NCBI RefSeq assembly: GCF_001422885.1
Contig: NZ_LMMZ01000023.1
Coordinates: 187,138 to 251,137 of the forward strand
Reading direction: 5' to 3'
Source: Methylobacterium sp. Leaf104
GTDB lineage: Bacteria > Pseudomonadota > Alphaproteobacteria > Rhizobiales > Beijerinckiaceae
Length of the DNA stretch: 64,000 bases
Part shown: positions 55,308 through 64,000 of the stretch, in pieces
Numbering within the stretch: position 1 is the stretch's first letter
Layout: each line of letters begins with the position of its first letter
Position numbers and translations under genes: made by a program
Notes under the pieces: generated by a model
What the model saw: only the letters and a program-made list of their open reading frames with translations
What the model was told of the DNA's origin: nothing
Databases searched by the model: none

Positions 55308-56582
55308 TCACGGCCCTGCCGGGGCCGCCCGGTCGCCACCGCGGGGTCCGGCGAGGACCGACGCGGCCCAGGTGGCCAAGCCCCCGAGAGCCAGGGCGAC
55401 GCCGACCCAGCCGGTCGCGGGCAGGCCGAACCCGGCCGTGAGGGCGAGGCCGGCGAGCCACGGCCCGAGGGCATTGGCGACGTTGAAGGCGGAGTGGTTG
55501 AGGGCGGCGGCCAGGGTCTGTGCATCCTCGGCGACATCCATCAGGCGGGTCTGCAGGATGGTGGCGAGGCCGCCCCCGCAGCCGATCAGGAAGACGACCG
55601 GTCCGAGGGTCCAGAGGCTTCCGGTGGCGAACGGATACAGGGCGAGCGCGCAGGCGCTCCAGACCAGGGTAGCCCCGGCCGCCGGCATCAGTGCGCGGTC
55701 GGCGGCCCAGGCGCAGACGAGGTTGCCGACGGTGAGGCCGAGGCCGAACAGGGCGAGCACCGGCGGGATCGCGCCCGGCGACGCGTGCGTGACCTCCAGC
55801 ATCGTCGAGGCGAGATAGGTGTAGACCGAGAACAGGCCGCCGAAGCCGATGGCGCCGGTGGCCAGCGTCAGCCAGACCTGGCCGCGCCGAAGGGCGCCGA
55901 GCTCCCGCAGGGCGCTGGCACCCCGTGCCGGCTCACCCAGCGGCGCCTGGATCCGCACCAGGATCGCGGTGCCCGAGGCGAGGAGGGCGACGAGACCGAA
56001 GCTCCAGCGCCAGCCGACGAGTTGGCCGATGCCGTTGGCCAGCGGCACGCCGACCACCGTCGCGACGGTCAGGCCCGCGATCACGCGCGAGACCGCCTGC
56101 GAGCGACGCTCGCGCGGCACGAGGGAGGCGGCGACCAGGGCCGCGACCCCGAAATAGGCCCCGTGCGGAAGGCCCGCGAGGAAGCGGAAGGCCAGCAGCC
56201 ACGGGTAGCTCGGCGCCAGCGCCGAGAGTCCGTTGCCGAGGGCGAACAGCACCATCAGGGTGACGAGGAGGGTGCGCCGCGCGATCCGGGCCGCCAGCAC
56301 CGCGATGACGGGTGCGCCCACCACCACCCCGAGGGCGTAGGCGCTGATGACGTGGCCCGCCGTGGCGGCATCGATCCCGAGATCGGGCGCGAAGGCCGGC
56401 AGCAGGCTCATCGCGGCAAATTCGGTGGTTCCGATGGCGAATCCCCCCGTGGCCAGCGCGACGAGGACGAGGGTCGGGTTCGGCCCGGGCGCCGGCGTGA
56501 CCGGTGCGCCCTCCGCGGCGCCCCCGGCATCGAGCGGGGCGGTCCCGGGGAGATCGACCCTGGGGAACTCTACGAGGCTCAT
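55308..56582 (-). CDS. MFS permease, DHA1/AraJ-like
   Basis: A 424-residue MFS protein of the DHA1 sugar-efflux (AraJ/YdhP) type. After a polar N-terminal tail of about 35 residues come GGFAIGTTEFAAMSLLPAFA, HVISAYALGVVVGAPVIAVL and FRFLAGLPHGAYFGVAALVA, which match this branch, followed by 12 helices in total. It lies between the lactonase and the oxidoreductase genes on the same strand and may export or import a pathway sugar. Substrate not determined. Confidence 0.87.
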   Translation of the reverse strand: MSLVEFPRVDLPGTAPLDAGGAAEGAPVTPAPGPNPTLVLVALATGGFAIGTTEFAAMSLLPAFAPDLGIDAATAGHVISAYALGVVVGAPVIAVLAARIARRTLLVTLMVLFALGNGLSALAPSYPWLLAFRFLAGLPHGAYFGVAALVAASLVPRERRSQAVSRVIAGLTVATVVGVPLANGIGQLVGWRWSFGLVALLASGTAILVRIQAPLGEPARGASALRELGALRRGQVWLTLATGAIGFGGLFSVYTYLASTMLEVTHASPGAIPPVLALFGLGLTVGNLVCAWAADRALMPAAGATLVWSACALALYPFATGSLWTLGPVVFLIGCGGGLATILQTRLMDVAEDAQTLAAALNHSAFNVANALGPWLAGLALTAGFGLPATGWVGVALALGGLATWAASVLAGPRGGDRAAPAGP

Positions 56583-56712
56583 CGGCCGGCCCCGGCGAAG
56601 CGCAATGGATCGGGCTGGGCGCAGCCCTGCGACAGGCCCCGCTCGGGCCTCGGATAGGCGATCATGTCTCGTCGGATCCTTCGGGGGAGGCGGGTTCGAG
56701 GTCGGGCCGCGG

Positions 56713-57870
56713 TCAGTTCTTCGGCACCTTGCCCCTGCCCCTGCCCGGATTCGAGGTGTTCACGAGCTCGGGCGATGCCTGTGCCCGCAGGGTCTCGCGC
56801 TGGGCCTCGGTGTCGATCCGTCTGGTCCGCGTGAACGGCGCCAGTGTGATGGGTCCGCCGGTCTTCAGGGCCTCGACGATGCCCTCCAGAACCCGCACGT
56901 CCGCGTAGCCCTCCTCGCCGTCCGGCTCGGGATCCCGGCCGTTCAGGATACAGTCCGAGAAATACTTCAGTTCCCCACCGAAATGGTCGGTGTTCTTGAA
57001 GCTCTCATGCGTCTTGCTTTCGCCGAGGGTGACGGTGTGCTCCAGCGGCTTGCCGTACATGTAGCCCGGATTCACCTCGACGCTGCCCTTCGTGCCCACC
57101 ACCGCATAGGTGTCGAGGGTGTTGCCGACGTAGGAGAGAGCGAACTGCGCGAGGCGGTTGCCGGGGAAGCGCAGCGTCACCGCGACCGTGTCGTCGAAGT
57201 CGCCGAGGCCCGCCTCCGGGTGGCGCACACCGACGGCCGAGACCACCTCGGTCGGCTCGTCGCCAAAGACGTAGCGGGCGGCGTTGACCGGATAAGGGCC
57301 CATGTCGAAGACCGGTCCGGCCTCGACGCTGCTCTTCGCGCGATGGTTCTCGGGCGAGACCATCTGGGTGAAGGTCGAGGTGAAGGTCAGCAGCTCGCCG
57401 AGTTTCCCTGAGCGGATCAGGTCGATGGTCGCGAGGGTCGCGGGCTCGAAGTGCAGCCGGTAAGCGACCATCAGCTTCGCCGCGGACGCATTCGCGGCGT
57501 CGAGGATCTCTCGGCATCGCGCGGTCGTGACCTCCAGGGGCTTCTCGACCAGCACGTGAATGCCCGCCTTCAGGGCGGGGATCGCGAACTCCGCGTGGCG
57601 CCAGTTCGGCGTGGCGAGGTAGATCGCGTCGATCGTGCCCGAGGCCAACAGGTCGCCGAACTGGTCGTAGGTGTAGGACTGGTCGACGCCGTACTGCTCG
57701 CCGACGCCGCGCGCCTTCTCGGGATCGCCGGTGACGAAGGCGACCACCTCGGAATTGCCGGTTTGCGCCACCCCCGGCAGCATGGCCTCCTGGGTGATGT
57801 CGCCGAGGGCCACGAAGGCGTAGCGGACCTTCCTGCCGGAGGTCAGGCCGAGGGCGGATGCGAGGCTCAT
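56713..57870 (-). CDS. Gfo/Idh/MocA family oxidoreductase
   Basis: A 385-residue NAD(P)-dependent sugar dehydrogenase or glucose-fructose-oxidoreductase-like protein. The Rossmann domain starts VRYAFVALGDITQEAMLPGV. EKPLEVTTARCREILDAA carries the conserved catalytic-site Lys of the EKP motif at about residue 114, and MVAYRLHFEPATLATIDLI follows. The C-terminal beta-sheet domain includes GPYPVNAARYVFGDEP. It is divergent from the LacI regulator at 58050, which probably controls it. No twin-arginine signal is present, so it acts in the cytoplasm. Confidence 0.92.
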   Translation of the reverse strand: MSLASALGLTSGRKVRYAFVALGDITQEAMLPGVAQTGNSEVVAFVTGDPEKARGVGEQYGVDQSYTYDQFGDLLASGTIDAIYLATPNWRHAEFAIPALKAGIHVLVEKPLEVTTARCREILDAANASAAKLMVAYRLHFEPATLATIDLIRSGKLGELLTFTSTFTQMVSPENHRAKSSVEAGPVFDMGPYPVNAARYVFGDEPTEVVSAVGVRHPEAGLGDFDDTVAVTLRFPGNRLAQFALSYVGNTLDTYAVVGTKGSVEVNPGYMYGKPLEHTVTLGESKTHESFKNTDHFGGELKYFSDCILNGRDPEPDGEEGYADVRVLEGIVEALKTGGPITLAPFTRTRRIDTEAQRETLRAQASPELVNTSNPGRGRGKVPKN

Positions 57871-57978
57871 GGGGTCTCCGGGCGTGCGGCGGGCGAGCGG
57901 ATCGAGCCGGAAACGCCTCGCCGTGACCAGACCGCTGAAGGGATGCGTGTCCCGTCAACTGTGCCCCGCTGCGAATGT

Positions 57979-57992
57979 TGCATAGGGATGCA
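57979..57992. promoter_or_regulatory. Short palindrome in the oxidoreductase/LacI divergent region
   Basis: TGCAT-AGGG-ATGCA is a perfect 5-bp inverted repeat with a 4-base spacer, in the 179-base region between the divergent oxidoreductase and LacI-type regulator genes. It could be the regulator's operator, although it lacks the central CG common to LacI operators. Weak on its own. Confidence 0.25.
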
Positions 57993-58049
57993 GTCCAGCG
58001 CACATGGATGCCCTGCGCCGCATGCAGGACGCGCCGGAGAACGCGACAG

Positions 58050-59060
58050 GTGACCAGGCAGCGTCCGCCCTCATCGATCGCCGTCGCCCGGCTGGCGGGG
58101 GTCTCACAATCGGCCGTGTCGCGGACGTTCACGCCGGGCGGCATCGTCTCACCGGCGACGCGCGCCAGGGTTCTGGCGGCCGCCGAGGCGCTGGGCTACC
58201 GGCCGAACCTCCTGTCGCGCTCCCTCACCACCGGACGCTCCGGGATCGTCGCCGTGGCGGTGGGTGGCCTCTCCAACCCCTTCCACGCCATGGCCCTGGA
58301 GAGCTTCGCGTCCGGCCTCCAGCGGATGGGACGGCAGGTCATGCTGGTCGTCGTCGCTGACGAATGGGCCCTCGGCTCGGCCGTGGAACTGTTGTCCGGG
58401 TATCAGGTCGATGCGGTGCTCAGCTCGCTCTCGGTGAACGCGGCCGACGTCGCGGACGCCCTGACGCGCTTCGCCGTGCCGATCGTGACGATGAACTCCT
58501 CGGTGACGACCCGCTTCGTCCGCACGGTGGCGGCCGACGATCACGGGGCGGGGATCGCGGTCGCGAAGCACCTGCACGCGCAGGGCGCACGCCGCTTCGG
58601 CTACATCGCGGGCCGAGCGGGCACGCTCGCCCAGGAGCGCCGCGAAGCCGGCTTCCGGCAGGGCCTGGCGGAATTGGGCATCACGCAATGCGCACGGGCG
58701 CAGGGCGACCACCACCATGGCGGCGGCTGCGCGGCGGTGCGCGCGATGTACGGCGCGGCCCGGAAAACGGGCTCGGCGACGGGACTGGACGGCCTGTTCT
58801 GTCTCAACGACCTGACGGCGATGGGCGCTATCGACACCCTCCGGGACGCGTTCGGCCTGCGCTGCCCGGAGGACGTACTGGTCGCCGGCTACGACAACGT
58901 CGCGGCCTCGGCTTGGCCGCCCTATCGCCTGACCACCGTCGATGTCGGGCTCGACCGGATCGCGGAGCAGGCCTTCGCCCTGATGGAGGCGGCGGAGGGC
59001 GAACCGTCCGAAGTGCTGGTGACGCCGCAACTGGTCCTGCGGGCGAGCACCCGGCGCTGA
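58050..59060 (+). CDS. LacI-family transcriptional regulator
   Basis: A 336-residue LacI/GalR repressor. The helix-turn-helix is at about residues 8-30 (SIAVARLAGVSQSAVSRTFT), with the hinge helix region VLAAAEALGYRPNLLSRSLTTGRSG. The periplasmic-binding-like domain follows, with DGLFCLNDLTAMGAIDTLRD and AGYDNVAASAWPPYRLTTVD. GTG at 58050 was chosen, since it leaves a normal short N-terminus before the HTH; an ATG 25 codons upstream would add a Cys/Arg-rich tail. It probably controls the divergent oxidoreductase and the lactonase/MFS genes. The ligand is likely a sugar. Confidence 0.92.
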   Translation: MTRQRPPSSIAVARLAGVSQSAVSRTFTPGGIVSPATRARVLAAAEALGYRPNLLSRSLTTGRSGIVAVAVGGLSNPFHAMALESFASGLQRMGRQVMLVVVADEWALGSAVELLSGYQVDAVLSSLSVNAADVADALTRFAVPIVTMNSSVTTRFVRTVAADDHGAGIAVAKHLHAQGARRFGYIAGRAGTLAQERREAGFRQGLAELGITQCARAQGDHHHGGGCAAVRAMYGAARKTGSATGLDGLFCLNDLTAMGAIDTLRDAFGLRCPEDVLVAGYDNVAASAWPPYRLTTVDVGLDRIAEQAFALMEAAEGEPSEVLVTPQLVLRASTRR

Positions 59061-59266
59061 CGGAGCGCGGCGTATCTCGACAACCAGCCGACGCTTATCC
59101 GGGATCGCTGGCCATCGCGAAGGTTCTGCGCCCGAGCCCGAGATCCGAACGGCGGCGCGCTCCGGGTCTCGAGAGCCGCTCCGTCACGAACCGGGACCCC
59201 TGCCTCCGGAGCACGCGGTTCGCCTTGGGGTGGGGGCTGCGGGACCTCGATCCCGCATCCTGTGGC

Positions 59267-59294
59267 CCGGGCGGCCAAACCTTTGGCCGCCCGG
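59267..59294. terminator. Strong stem-loop between lacI-type gene and nrdJ
   Basis: A perfect 13-bp inverted repeat (59267-59279 with 59282-59294) with only CC between the arms, so about 12 pairs form in practice. It lies between converging genes, 60 bases before the nrdJ stop position. There is no T-run on either side, so it may stop transcription with Rho or protect the 3' ends. Confidence 0.6.
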
Positions 59295-59353
59295 ATCGTC
59301 TCAGATCGCTTCCGACCGCGTTGCCTCGGCCCACGGCATCGGGCGGATGCCTG

Positions 59354-62300
59354 CTACGAGCAGCCGGTCGTCGAGCCGCAGGTGTCGCACTTCAGGCAGG
59401 TGCCGTTGCGGACGAGCGTGAAGTTCGCGCATTCCGGACAGGCCTCGCCGACATAGCCCTTCATCTTCGCCTCGGCACGGCGGTCGGAGACCGTCCGCTC
59501 GGGCTTGATCGGATCGGGCTTGGCGAAGGGGAGGGCATTGACCAGTGCCTCGGCCTGACCGGCCTGCATCGGCTCGGCCTTCAGCGCCGTGGCACCGCGC
59601 AGGGCGTGGACCACCCCGCCGGCCGGGGCGGTCTGGCCGGAGGTCGCCGCACCGACCCCGACGGTGCCGCCGGCCGGGCCGCCCTGGATCAGGGTGAGGC
59701 GGTCGGCCGAGCCGCGGAGGAGACCGCGGGAGACGACGCTGGCCGCCGTGGTCTCGGACTTGCCGGGCTCCCGGGTGGTGTCGGTCTCGCCGCCGCCGAT
59801 CACGGTGCCGCCGATCTCGGACGGGTTGACGTGGGCGAGGTCGGCACGGCCGAGGTAGGACACGGCCAGCTCGCGGAACACGTAGTCGAGGAGCGAGGTC
59901 GCGTTCTTGATCGCGTCGTTGCCCTGCACGAAGCCCGCCGGCTCGAAGCGGGTGAAGGTGAAGGCCTCGACGTATTCCTCCAGCGGCACGCCGTACTGGA
60001 GTCCCAGCGAGATCGCGATGGCGAAGTTGTTCATCAGGCTGCGGAAGGTGGCGCCCTCCTTGTGCATGTCGATGAAGATCTCGCCCAGGCGCCCGTCATC
60101 GTACTCGCCGGTGCGCAGGTAGACCTTGTGACCGCCGACGACGGCCTTCTGGGTGTAGCCCTTCCGGCGATGGGGCATCTTCTCGCGGGAGCGGATGCGT
60201 TCGACGCGCTCGATCACCCGCTCGACGATCTTCTCCGCGACCTGCGCGGCCTTGGCGGCGGCAGGCGCCGCGATCAGCGCCTCGACCATCTCCTCGGCAT
60301 CGTCGTCCTCGTCGGCGATCAGGGCCGAGTTCAGGGGCTGCGACAGCTTCGAGCCGTCGCGGTAGAGGGCGTTGGCCTTAAGCGCCAGGGTCCAGGACAG
60401 CTTGTAGGCGTTCTTGCAATCCTCGACGGTGGCGTCGTTGGGCATGTTGATGGTCTTGGAAATCGCCCCCGAGATGAAGGGCTGCGCCGCCGCCATCATG
60501 CGGATGTGGCTCTCCACCGAGAGGTAGCGCTTGCCGATGCGGCCGCACGGGTTGGCGCAGTCGAACACCGCGTAGTGCTCCGGCTTGAGGAAAGGAGCTC
60601 CCTCAAGGGTCATGGCACCGCAGATATGGGTGTTGGCCGCCTCGATGTCCTTCTTCGAATAGCCGAGGAAGGGCAGGATCTCGAAGGTCGGGTCGGCGAG
60701 CTTCTCGGCCGGGACTTTGAGAACGTCCTTGAGGAAGTCGTCGCCCAGGGTCCAACGATTGAAGACGAACTTGATGTCGAAGGCCGACTTCAGGCCCGCC
60801 TCGATCACCGCGAGCTTGTCGTCGGTGAAACCCTTGGCGCGGAGCGACCCGGGATTGATCGCCGGGGCCTGGCCCATCGAGCCGTGGCCGACCGCGTAGG
60901 CCTCGATCTCGGCGATCTCGGATTCGCGGTAGCCGAGGGTGCGCAGGGCGTCCGGCACCGCGCGGTTGATGATCTTGAAGTAGCCGCCGCCGGCCAGCTT
61001 CTTGAACTTCACCAGGGCGAAGTCGGGCTCGATGCCGGTGGTGTCGCAATCCATCACGAGGCCGATCGTGCCGGTCGGCGCGATCACAGTGGCCTGCGCG
61101 TTGCGGTAGCCGTGCTCTTCGCCGAGCTGCAGGGCGCGGTCCCAGGCGAGCTTCGCCCGCTCGGCGATGTCGGCCTGGGGCACGTTGGCGAGGTCGAGCG
61201 GCACCGGAGCGATGGAGAGGAACTCGTAGCCCTCCGCCTCGCCGTAGGCGGCGCGGCGGTGGTTGCGGATCACCTTGAGCATGGCGTCCGCGTTCTCCTC
61301 ATAGGCTGGGAAGGCCCCGAGTTCGCCGGCCATCTCGGCGGAGGTGGCATAGGCCACGCCGGTCATGATCGCGGTCAGCGCACCGGCCAGCGCCCGGCCC
61401 TTGTCCGAGTCGTAGGGCAGGCCCATGCTCATCAGGAGGCCGCCGATATTGGCGTAGCCGAGGCCCAGCGTGCGGTAGCGGTACGAGAGCTCGGCGATCT
61501 CCTTCGAGGGGAACTGCGCCATCATCACCGAGATCTCGAGCACGACCGTCCAGAGACGGTTGAGATGCTCGAAGGCGGCCACGTCGAAGTGGTTCGAGGC
61601 GCGGTCGTACATCGTCAGCAGGTTGGCCGAGGCCAGGTTGCAGGCGGTGTCGTCGAGGAACATGTACTCGGAACACGGGTTCGAGGCCCGGATCCGCCCG
61701 CCCGCCGGACAGGTGTGCCAGTCGTTCATCGTGGTGTTGAAGTGCAGGCCCGGATCCGCCGAGGCCCAGGCGGCCTCGCCGATCTTCTCCCAGAGTTCGC
61801 GCGCCGGCAGGGTCTTCGTGGTCTTGCCGGTGGTGCGGGCCTTCAGCTCCCAGGACGCATCGTTCTCGACGGCGCGCAGGAAGTCGTCGGTCAGGGAGAC
61901 CGAGTTGTTCGAGTTCTGGCCGGCCACCGTGAGGTAGGCCTCGGAATCCCAGTCGGTGTCGTAGACGGGGAAGTCGATCTTGGTGAAGCCCTGGCGGGCG
62001 AACTGAATCACGCGCTTCGTGTAGGAATCCGGCACCGCATCCTTGCGGGCGGCCTTGACGGCCTTCTTCAAGACGGGGTTGCGCTCGGGGTCGAAGCAGG
62101 CGTCGCCCTCGGCCTCGCACTGGGTGCAGGCCTTCATCACGGCGGTGAGGTGCTTGGAGACGATCTTGGAGCCGGTGACGAGGGCGGCGACCTTCTGCTC
62201 CTCCTTCACCTTCCAGTCGATGTACTGCTCGATATCCGGGTGATCGATGTCGACGATGACCATCTTGGCCGCGCGCCGGGTGGTGCCGCCCGACTTGATC

Positions 62301-63100
62301 GCGCCGGCCGCCCGGTCGCCGATCTTGAGGAAGGACATCAGGCCGGAGGACTTGCCGCCGCCGCCGAGCTTCTCGTTCTCGCCGCGCAGCAGGGAGAAGT
62401 TCGATCCGGTGCCCGAGCCGTACTTGAACAGGCGCGCCTCGCGGACCCACAGGTCCATGATGCCGCCCTCGTTGACGAGGTCGTCCTGCACGCCCTGGAT
62501 GAAGCAGGCATGCGGCTGCGGATGCTCGTAGGACGAGGCGGACTTCGTCAGCTCACCGGTGCGGTAATCGACGTAATAGTGGCCCTGCGCCGGGCCATCG
62601 ATGCCGTAGGCCCAGTGCAGGCCGGTGTTGAACCATTGCGGCGAGTTCGGCGCCACCATCTGCCGGGCGAGCATGAAGCGCAGCTCGTCGAGGAACGCCG
62701 AGGCGTCCTCCTCGGAGGTGAAGTAGCCGCCCTTCCAGCCCCAGTAGGTCCAGCAGCCGGCGAGGCGGTCGAAGACCTGCGTCGAGGAGATCTCGGAGAC
62801 GTAGCGCTCGGCCTCGGGCAGTTCGGCCAGCGCGGCGAGATCCGCCTCGGAGCGCCACAGGAACGACGGCACGTCGTTCTCCTCGACCTTCTTCAGGGCC
62901 GCGGGCACGCCGGCCTTGCGGAAGTACTTCTGCGCGAGCACGTCGCTGGCCACCTGGGACCAGCTTTCCGGTACCTCGATCCCGTCGAGGCGGAAGACCG
63001 TCGAACCGTCCGGGTTGCGGATCTCGCTCAGGGTCTTGCGAAAGGGGATCGTCGCGTAGGGGGATTGTCCGGCCGTGGTATGGCGCCGCTCGAACCGCAT
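59354..63100 (-). CDS. nrdJ: Vitamin B12-dependent (class II) ribonucleotide reductase
   Basis: A 1248-residue adenosylcobalamin-dependent enzyme that reduces ribonucleotides to deoxyribonucleotides with or without oxygen. It shows [51 protein letters not shown] (catalytic Asn-Cys-Glu loop) and [20 protein letters not shown], and ends in a Cys-rich tail CPECANF...[13 protein letters not shown] with the thiols used for reduction. The start at [15 protein letters not shown], preceded by GGGAGAC, matches relatives; an open extension of 21 codons was rejected. NrdR-like boxes lie upstream. Confidence 0.96.
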   Translation of the reverse strand: MRFERRHTTAGQSPYATIPFRKTLSEIRNPDGSTVFRLDGIEVPESWSQVASDVLAQKYFRKAGVPAALKKVEENDVPSFLWRSEADLAALAELPEAERYVSEISSTQVFDRLAGCWTYWGWKGGYFTSEEDASAFLDELRFMLARQMVAPNSPQWFNTGLHWAYGIDGPAQGHYYVDYRTGELTKSASSYEHPQPHACFIQGVQDDLVNEGGIMDLWVREARLFKYGSGTGSNFSLLRGENEKLGGGGKSSGLMSFLKIGDRAAGAIKSGGTTRRAAKMVIVDIDHPDIEQYIDWKVKEEQKVAALVTGSKIVSKHLTAVMKACTQCEAEGDACFDPERNPVLKKAVKAARKDAVPDSYTKRVIQFARQGFTKIDFPVYDTDWDSEAYLTVAGQNSNNSVSLTDDFLRAVENDASWELKARTTGKTTKTLPARELWEKIGEAAWASADPGLHFNTTMNDWHTCPAGGRIRASNPCSEYMFLDDTACNLASANLLTMYDRASNHFDVAAFEHLNRLWTVVLEISVMMAQFPSKEIAELSYRYRTLGLGYANIGGLLMSMGLPYDSDKGRALAGALTAIMTGVAYATSAEMAGELGAFPAYEENADAMLKVIRNHRRAAYGEAEGYEFLSIAPVPLDLANVPQADIAERAKLAWDRALQLGEEHGYRNAQATVIAPTGTIGLVMDCDTTGIEPDFALVKFKKLAGGGYFKIINRAVPDALRTLGYRESEIAEIEAYAVGHGSMGQAPAINPGSLRAKGFTDDKLAVIEAGLKSAFDIKFVFNRWTLGDDFLKDVLKVPAEKLADPTFEILPFLGYSKKDIEAANTHICGAMTLEGAPFLKPEHYAVFDCANPCGRIGKRYLSVESHIRMMAAAQPFISGAISKTINMPNDATVEDCKNAYKLSWTLALKANALYRDGSKLSQPLNSALIADEDDDAEEMVEALIAAPAAAKAAQVAEKIVERVIERVERIRSREKMPHRRKGYTQKAVVGGHKVYLRTGEYDDGRLGEIFIDMHKEGATFRSLMNNFAIAISLGLQYGVPLEEYVEAFTFTRFEPAGFVQGNDAIKNATSLLDYVFRELAVSYLGRADLAHVNPSEIGGTVIGGGETDTTREPGKSETTAASVVSRGLLRGSADRLTLIQGGPAGGTVGVGAATSGQTAPAGGVVHALRGATALKAEPMQAGQAEALVNALPFAKPDPIKPERTVSDRRAEAKMKGYVGEACPECANFTLVRNGTCLKCDTCGSTTGCS

Positions 63101-63248
63101 GGAACCTGTCTCCCGAGCCGCCTGGTAGAAGCGCGGCGCCGTGTCGAAGAATGCTGAAGGCACACGTCCGCGAACGCCGCGAAGCGCTGGAACGGGTATC
63201 GAAAATTCGGTGATCCGCCGGTGACGCGACAGCCTCGGCGATGATCCG

Positions 63249-63278
63249 AAGGTATGCCGGCCGGGGGTCTCACGTCAA
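63249..63278 (-). promoter_or_regulatory. Predicted sigma-70 type promoter of nrdJ
   Basis: On the minus strand a -35 TTGACG (63273-63278) and a -10 TACCTT (63249-63254) are 18 bases apart. Transcription would begin near 63242, giving a leader of about 140 bases. The -35 lies inside the first NrdR-like box. Confidence 0.5.
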
Positions 63279-63320
63279 TAACTAGTGTGCCGGCTGCATG
63301 TTCCTGGCTAGATGTAGTGG
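63273..63320. promoter_or_regulatory. Pair of NrdR-like boxes upstream of nrdJ
   Basis: Two 16-base elements at 63273-63288 (ending ACTAGTGT) and 63305-63320 (TGGCTAGATGTAGTGG) each match 10 of 16 positions of the NrdR box ACACTATATATAGTGT. Their centres are 32 bases apart, three helical turns, as is usual for NrdR sites. The first overlaps the predicted -35. NrdR represses ribonucleotide reductase genes in most bacteria that have it. Confidence 0.5.
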
Positions 63321-63595
63321 GTCATGTCTTAATCCTGTGGATATCGCCGGGCGGTTCGTAAGTGCCCTTTCGGCATGGCGGATTCCGACGCGAAAAATTT
63401 TCTCCCCACAGGGTGCACCCGGCGCTGCACCGGTTGGGCCATGGTTAATGCCGGCGGTGTGGGATTTCCGCCGCATTCGCTGCCGGCCCGTCGCGTCGCG
63501 GAGCCGCCGCGCGACTGGACTTCGGGGATGCGCCTCACCATAGTCCGCGCCGATACTCGATGGCGGGGCGCGGGCGCCCCATTCAGGCGAACGCG

Positions 63596-64000
63596 ATGGC
63601 TCTCAAGGACACGCTCCTGCGGATCTTCACCTGGTGGAACGGGCAGACGATGTCGCTCGCGCTCTACACAGCGCGCAGCGGACAGCGCGTCGGCACGGAC
63701 GATCTCGGCAACGTCTATTACCGCGCTCAGGGACCGCTGATCGACCGCTCGGTGGGCACTGAGCGGCGCTGGGTGGTCTATAACGGCTATGCCGATGCCT
63801 CGAAGGTGCCGCCGGGCTGGCGCGCCTGGCTCTGCCACAACGGCGACGTGCCCCCGAGCGAGCAGGACTACGTCCCGCGCGCCTGGCAGAAGCCCCACGT
63901 GGAGAATCTCACCGGCACCAGCGGCGCCTACCGGCCGCGCGGCTCGCAGCTGAACGTCGGCCAGCGCCCCGCCGCCACCGGCGACTACGTGCCCTGGAGC
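63596..64000 (+). CDS. NDUFA12-family NADH:ubiquinone oxidoreductase subunit (3' end outside window)
   Basis: The first 135 codons of a NDUFA12/B17.2-like protein, a supernumerary subunit of complex I found in alphaproteobacteria and mitochondria. Family features are IFTWWNGQTMSLALYTARSG, GTDDLGNVYYR, RRWVVYNGYADASKVPPGW and AWLCHNGDVPPSE. It is soluble and sits on the matrix or cytoplasmic side of complex I. The visible part ends at GDYVPWS, so only a few residues are likely missing. Confidence 0.95.
   Translation, partial: MALKDTLLRIFTWWNGQTMSLALYTARSGQRVGTDDLGNVYYRAQGPLIDRSVGTERRWVVYNGYADASKVPPGWRAWLCHNGDVPPSEQDYVPRAWQKPHVENLTGTSGAYRPRGSQLNVGQRPAATGDYVPWS

Larger units (their letters stand above)
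63101..63595. other. Divergent intergenic region between nrdJ and NDUFA12 gene
   Basis: A 495-base stretch without a supported gene. The left 140 bases are the nrdJ leader, in which I saw no cobalamin riboswitch B12 box. A promoter and two NrdR-like boxes lie at 63249-63320. The right 270 bases must include the NDUFA12 promoter; nothing else stands out. Confidence 0.55.

Noticed and set aside
58364-63157. Open frame of 1597 codons on the plus strand, antisense to nrdJ
   Set aside because: It is a by-product of strong third-position GC bias. Its translation is rich in Gly, Arg, Val and Asp without domains, and it also runs through the LacI-type gene in another frame.
63101-63242. Cobalamin riboswitch in the nrdJ leader
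   Set aside because: The leader is long enough for only a short element, and no B12-box-like sequence was found on the nrdJ strand.

Overview
The window is high-GC DNA from an alphaproteobacterium, most likely of the Methylobacteriaceae (Methylobacterium or Methylorubrum). The pointers are a B12-dependent ribonucleotide reductase with a family-typical N-terminus, a NDUFA12-type complex I subunit, a phasin, HWE/HisKA_2 and LOV kinases, a bacteriophytochrome, a Tad/Cpa pilus locus and TTAA-N7-TTAA (CtrA-like) motifs. The genus is inferred, not proven. No insertion sequence, prophage, CRISPR array or rRNA is visible. The one tRNA is tRNA-Arg(TCT).

Layout. 1-8.3 kb (minus strand): Tad pilus operon running flp pilin, cpaA, cpaB, cpaC, cpaD, cpaE, cpaF, tadB, tadC (cut by the window edge). 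A stand-alone secretin-N-domain protein diverges from the pilin, and tadD lies apart at 15.2 kb. 9.3-10.9 kb: LOV histidine kinase plus single-domain receiver. 11.2-21 kb: AmpG-like permease, EcsC protein, M17 aminopeptidase, tadD, heparinase-family protein, purH, DUF2252 protein. 21-27.3 kb (minus): MHS-type permease, then acs / DUF485 / actP for acetate use. 27.4-32.4 kb: small secreted proteins, a PAS kinase homologue lacking the phospho-acceptor His, a phasin and an L,D-transpeptidase. 32.5-35.7 kb (minus): YciI / ECF sigma factor / VOC / SRPBCC / VOC cluster, with the sigma factor frameshifted. 35.9-38.1 kb: tRNA-Arg, an MFS permease and an alpha/beta hydrolase. 38.3-43.1 kb: glpR-glpD-glpK-glpF glycerol operon. 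43.2-52.7 kb: NmrA-like protein; bacteriophytochrome / Rcp1-like regulator / hybrid kinase operon; acyl-CoA dehydrogenase; MASE4-like hybrid kinase. 52.9-59.1 kb: two MFS permeases, SMP-30 lactonase, Gfo/Idh/MocA oxidoreductase and a divergent LacI regulator, probably a sugar or polyol locus. 59.3-64 kb: nrdJ, then the start of a NDUFA12 gene.

How the parts work together. The Tad genes build an adhesive pilus. The LOV and phytochrome modules give blue- and red-light input. acs/actP, the glp operon and the sugar genes feed carbon in, and the phasin points to polyhydroxyalkanoate storage.

The strongest regulatory signals are a near-palindromic GlpR operator before glpD with a matching copy inside the glpD coding region, and two NrdR-like boxes 32 bp apart at the nrdJ promoter. 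The most notable protein anomalies are the His-to-Arg change in the PAS kinase homologue and the apparent loss of a GC dinucleotide in the ECF sigma factor gene. I did not find an entirely new multi-gene system. The best candidates for new biology are these regulatory and degenerate-kinase observations.
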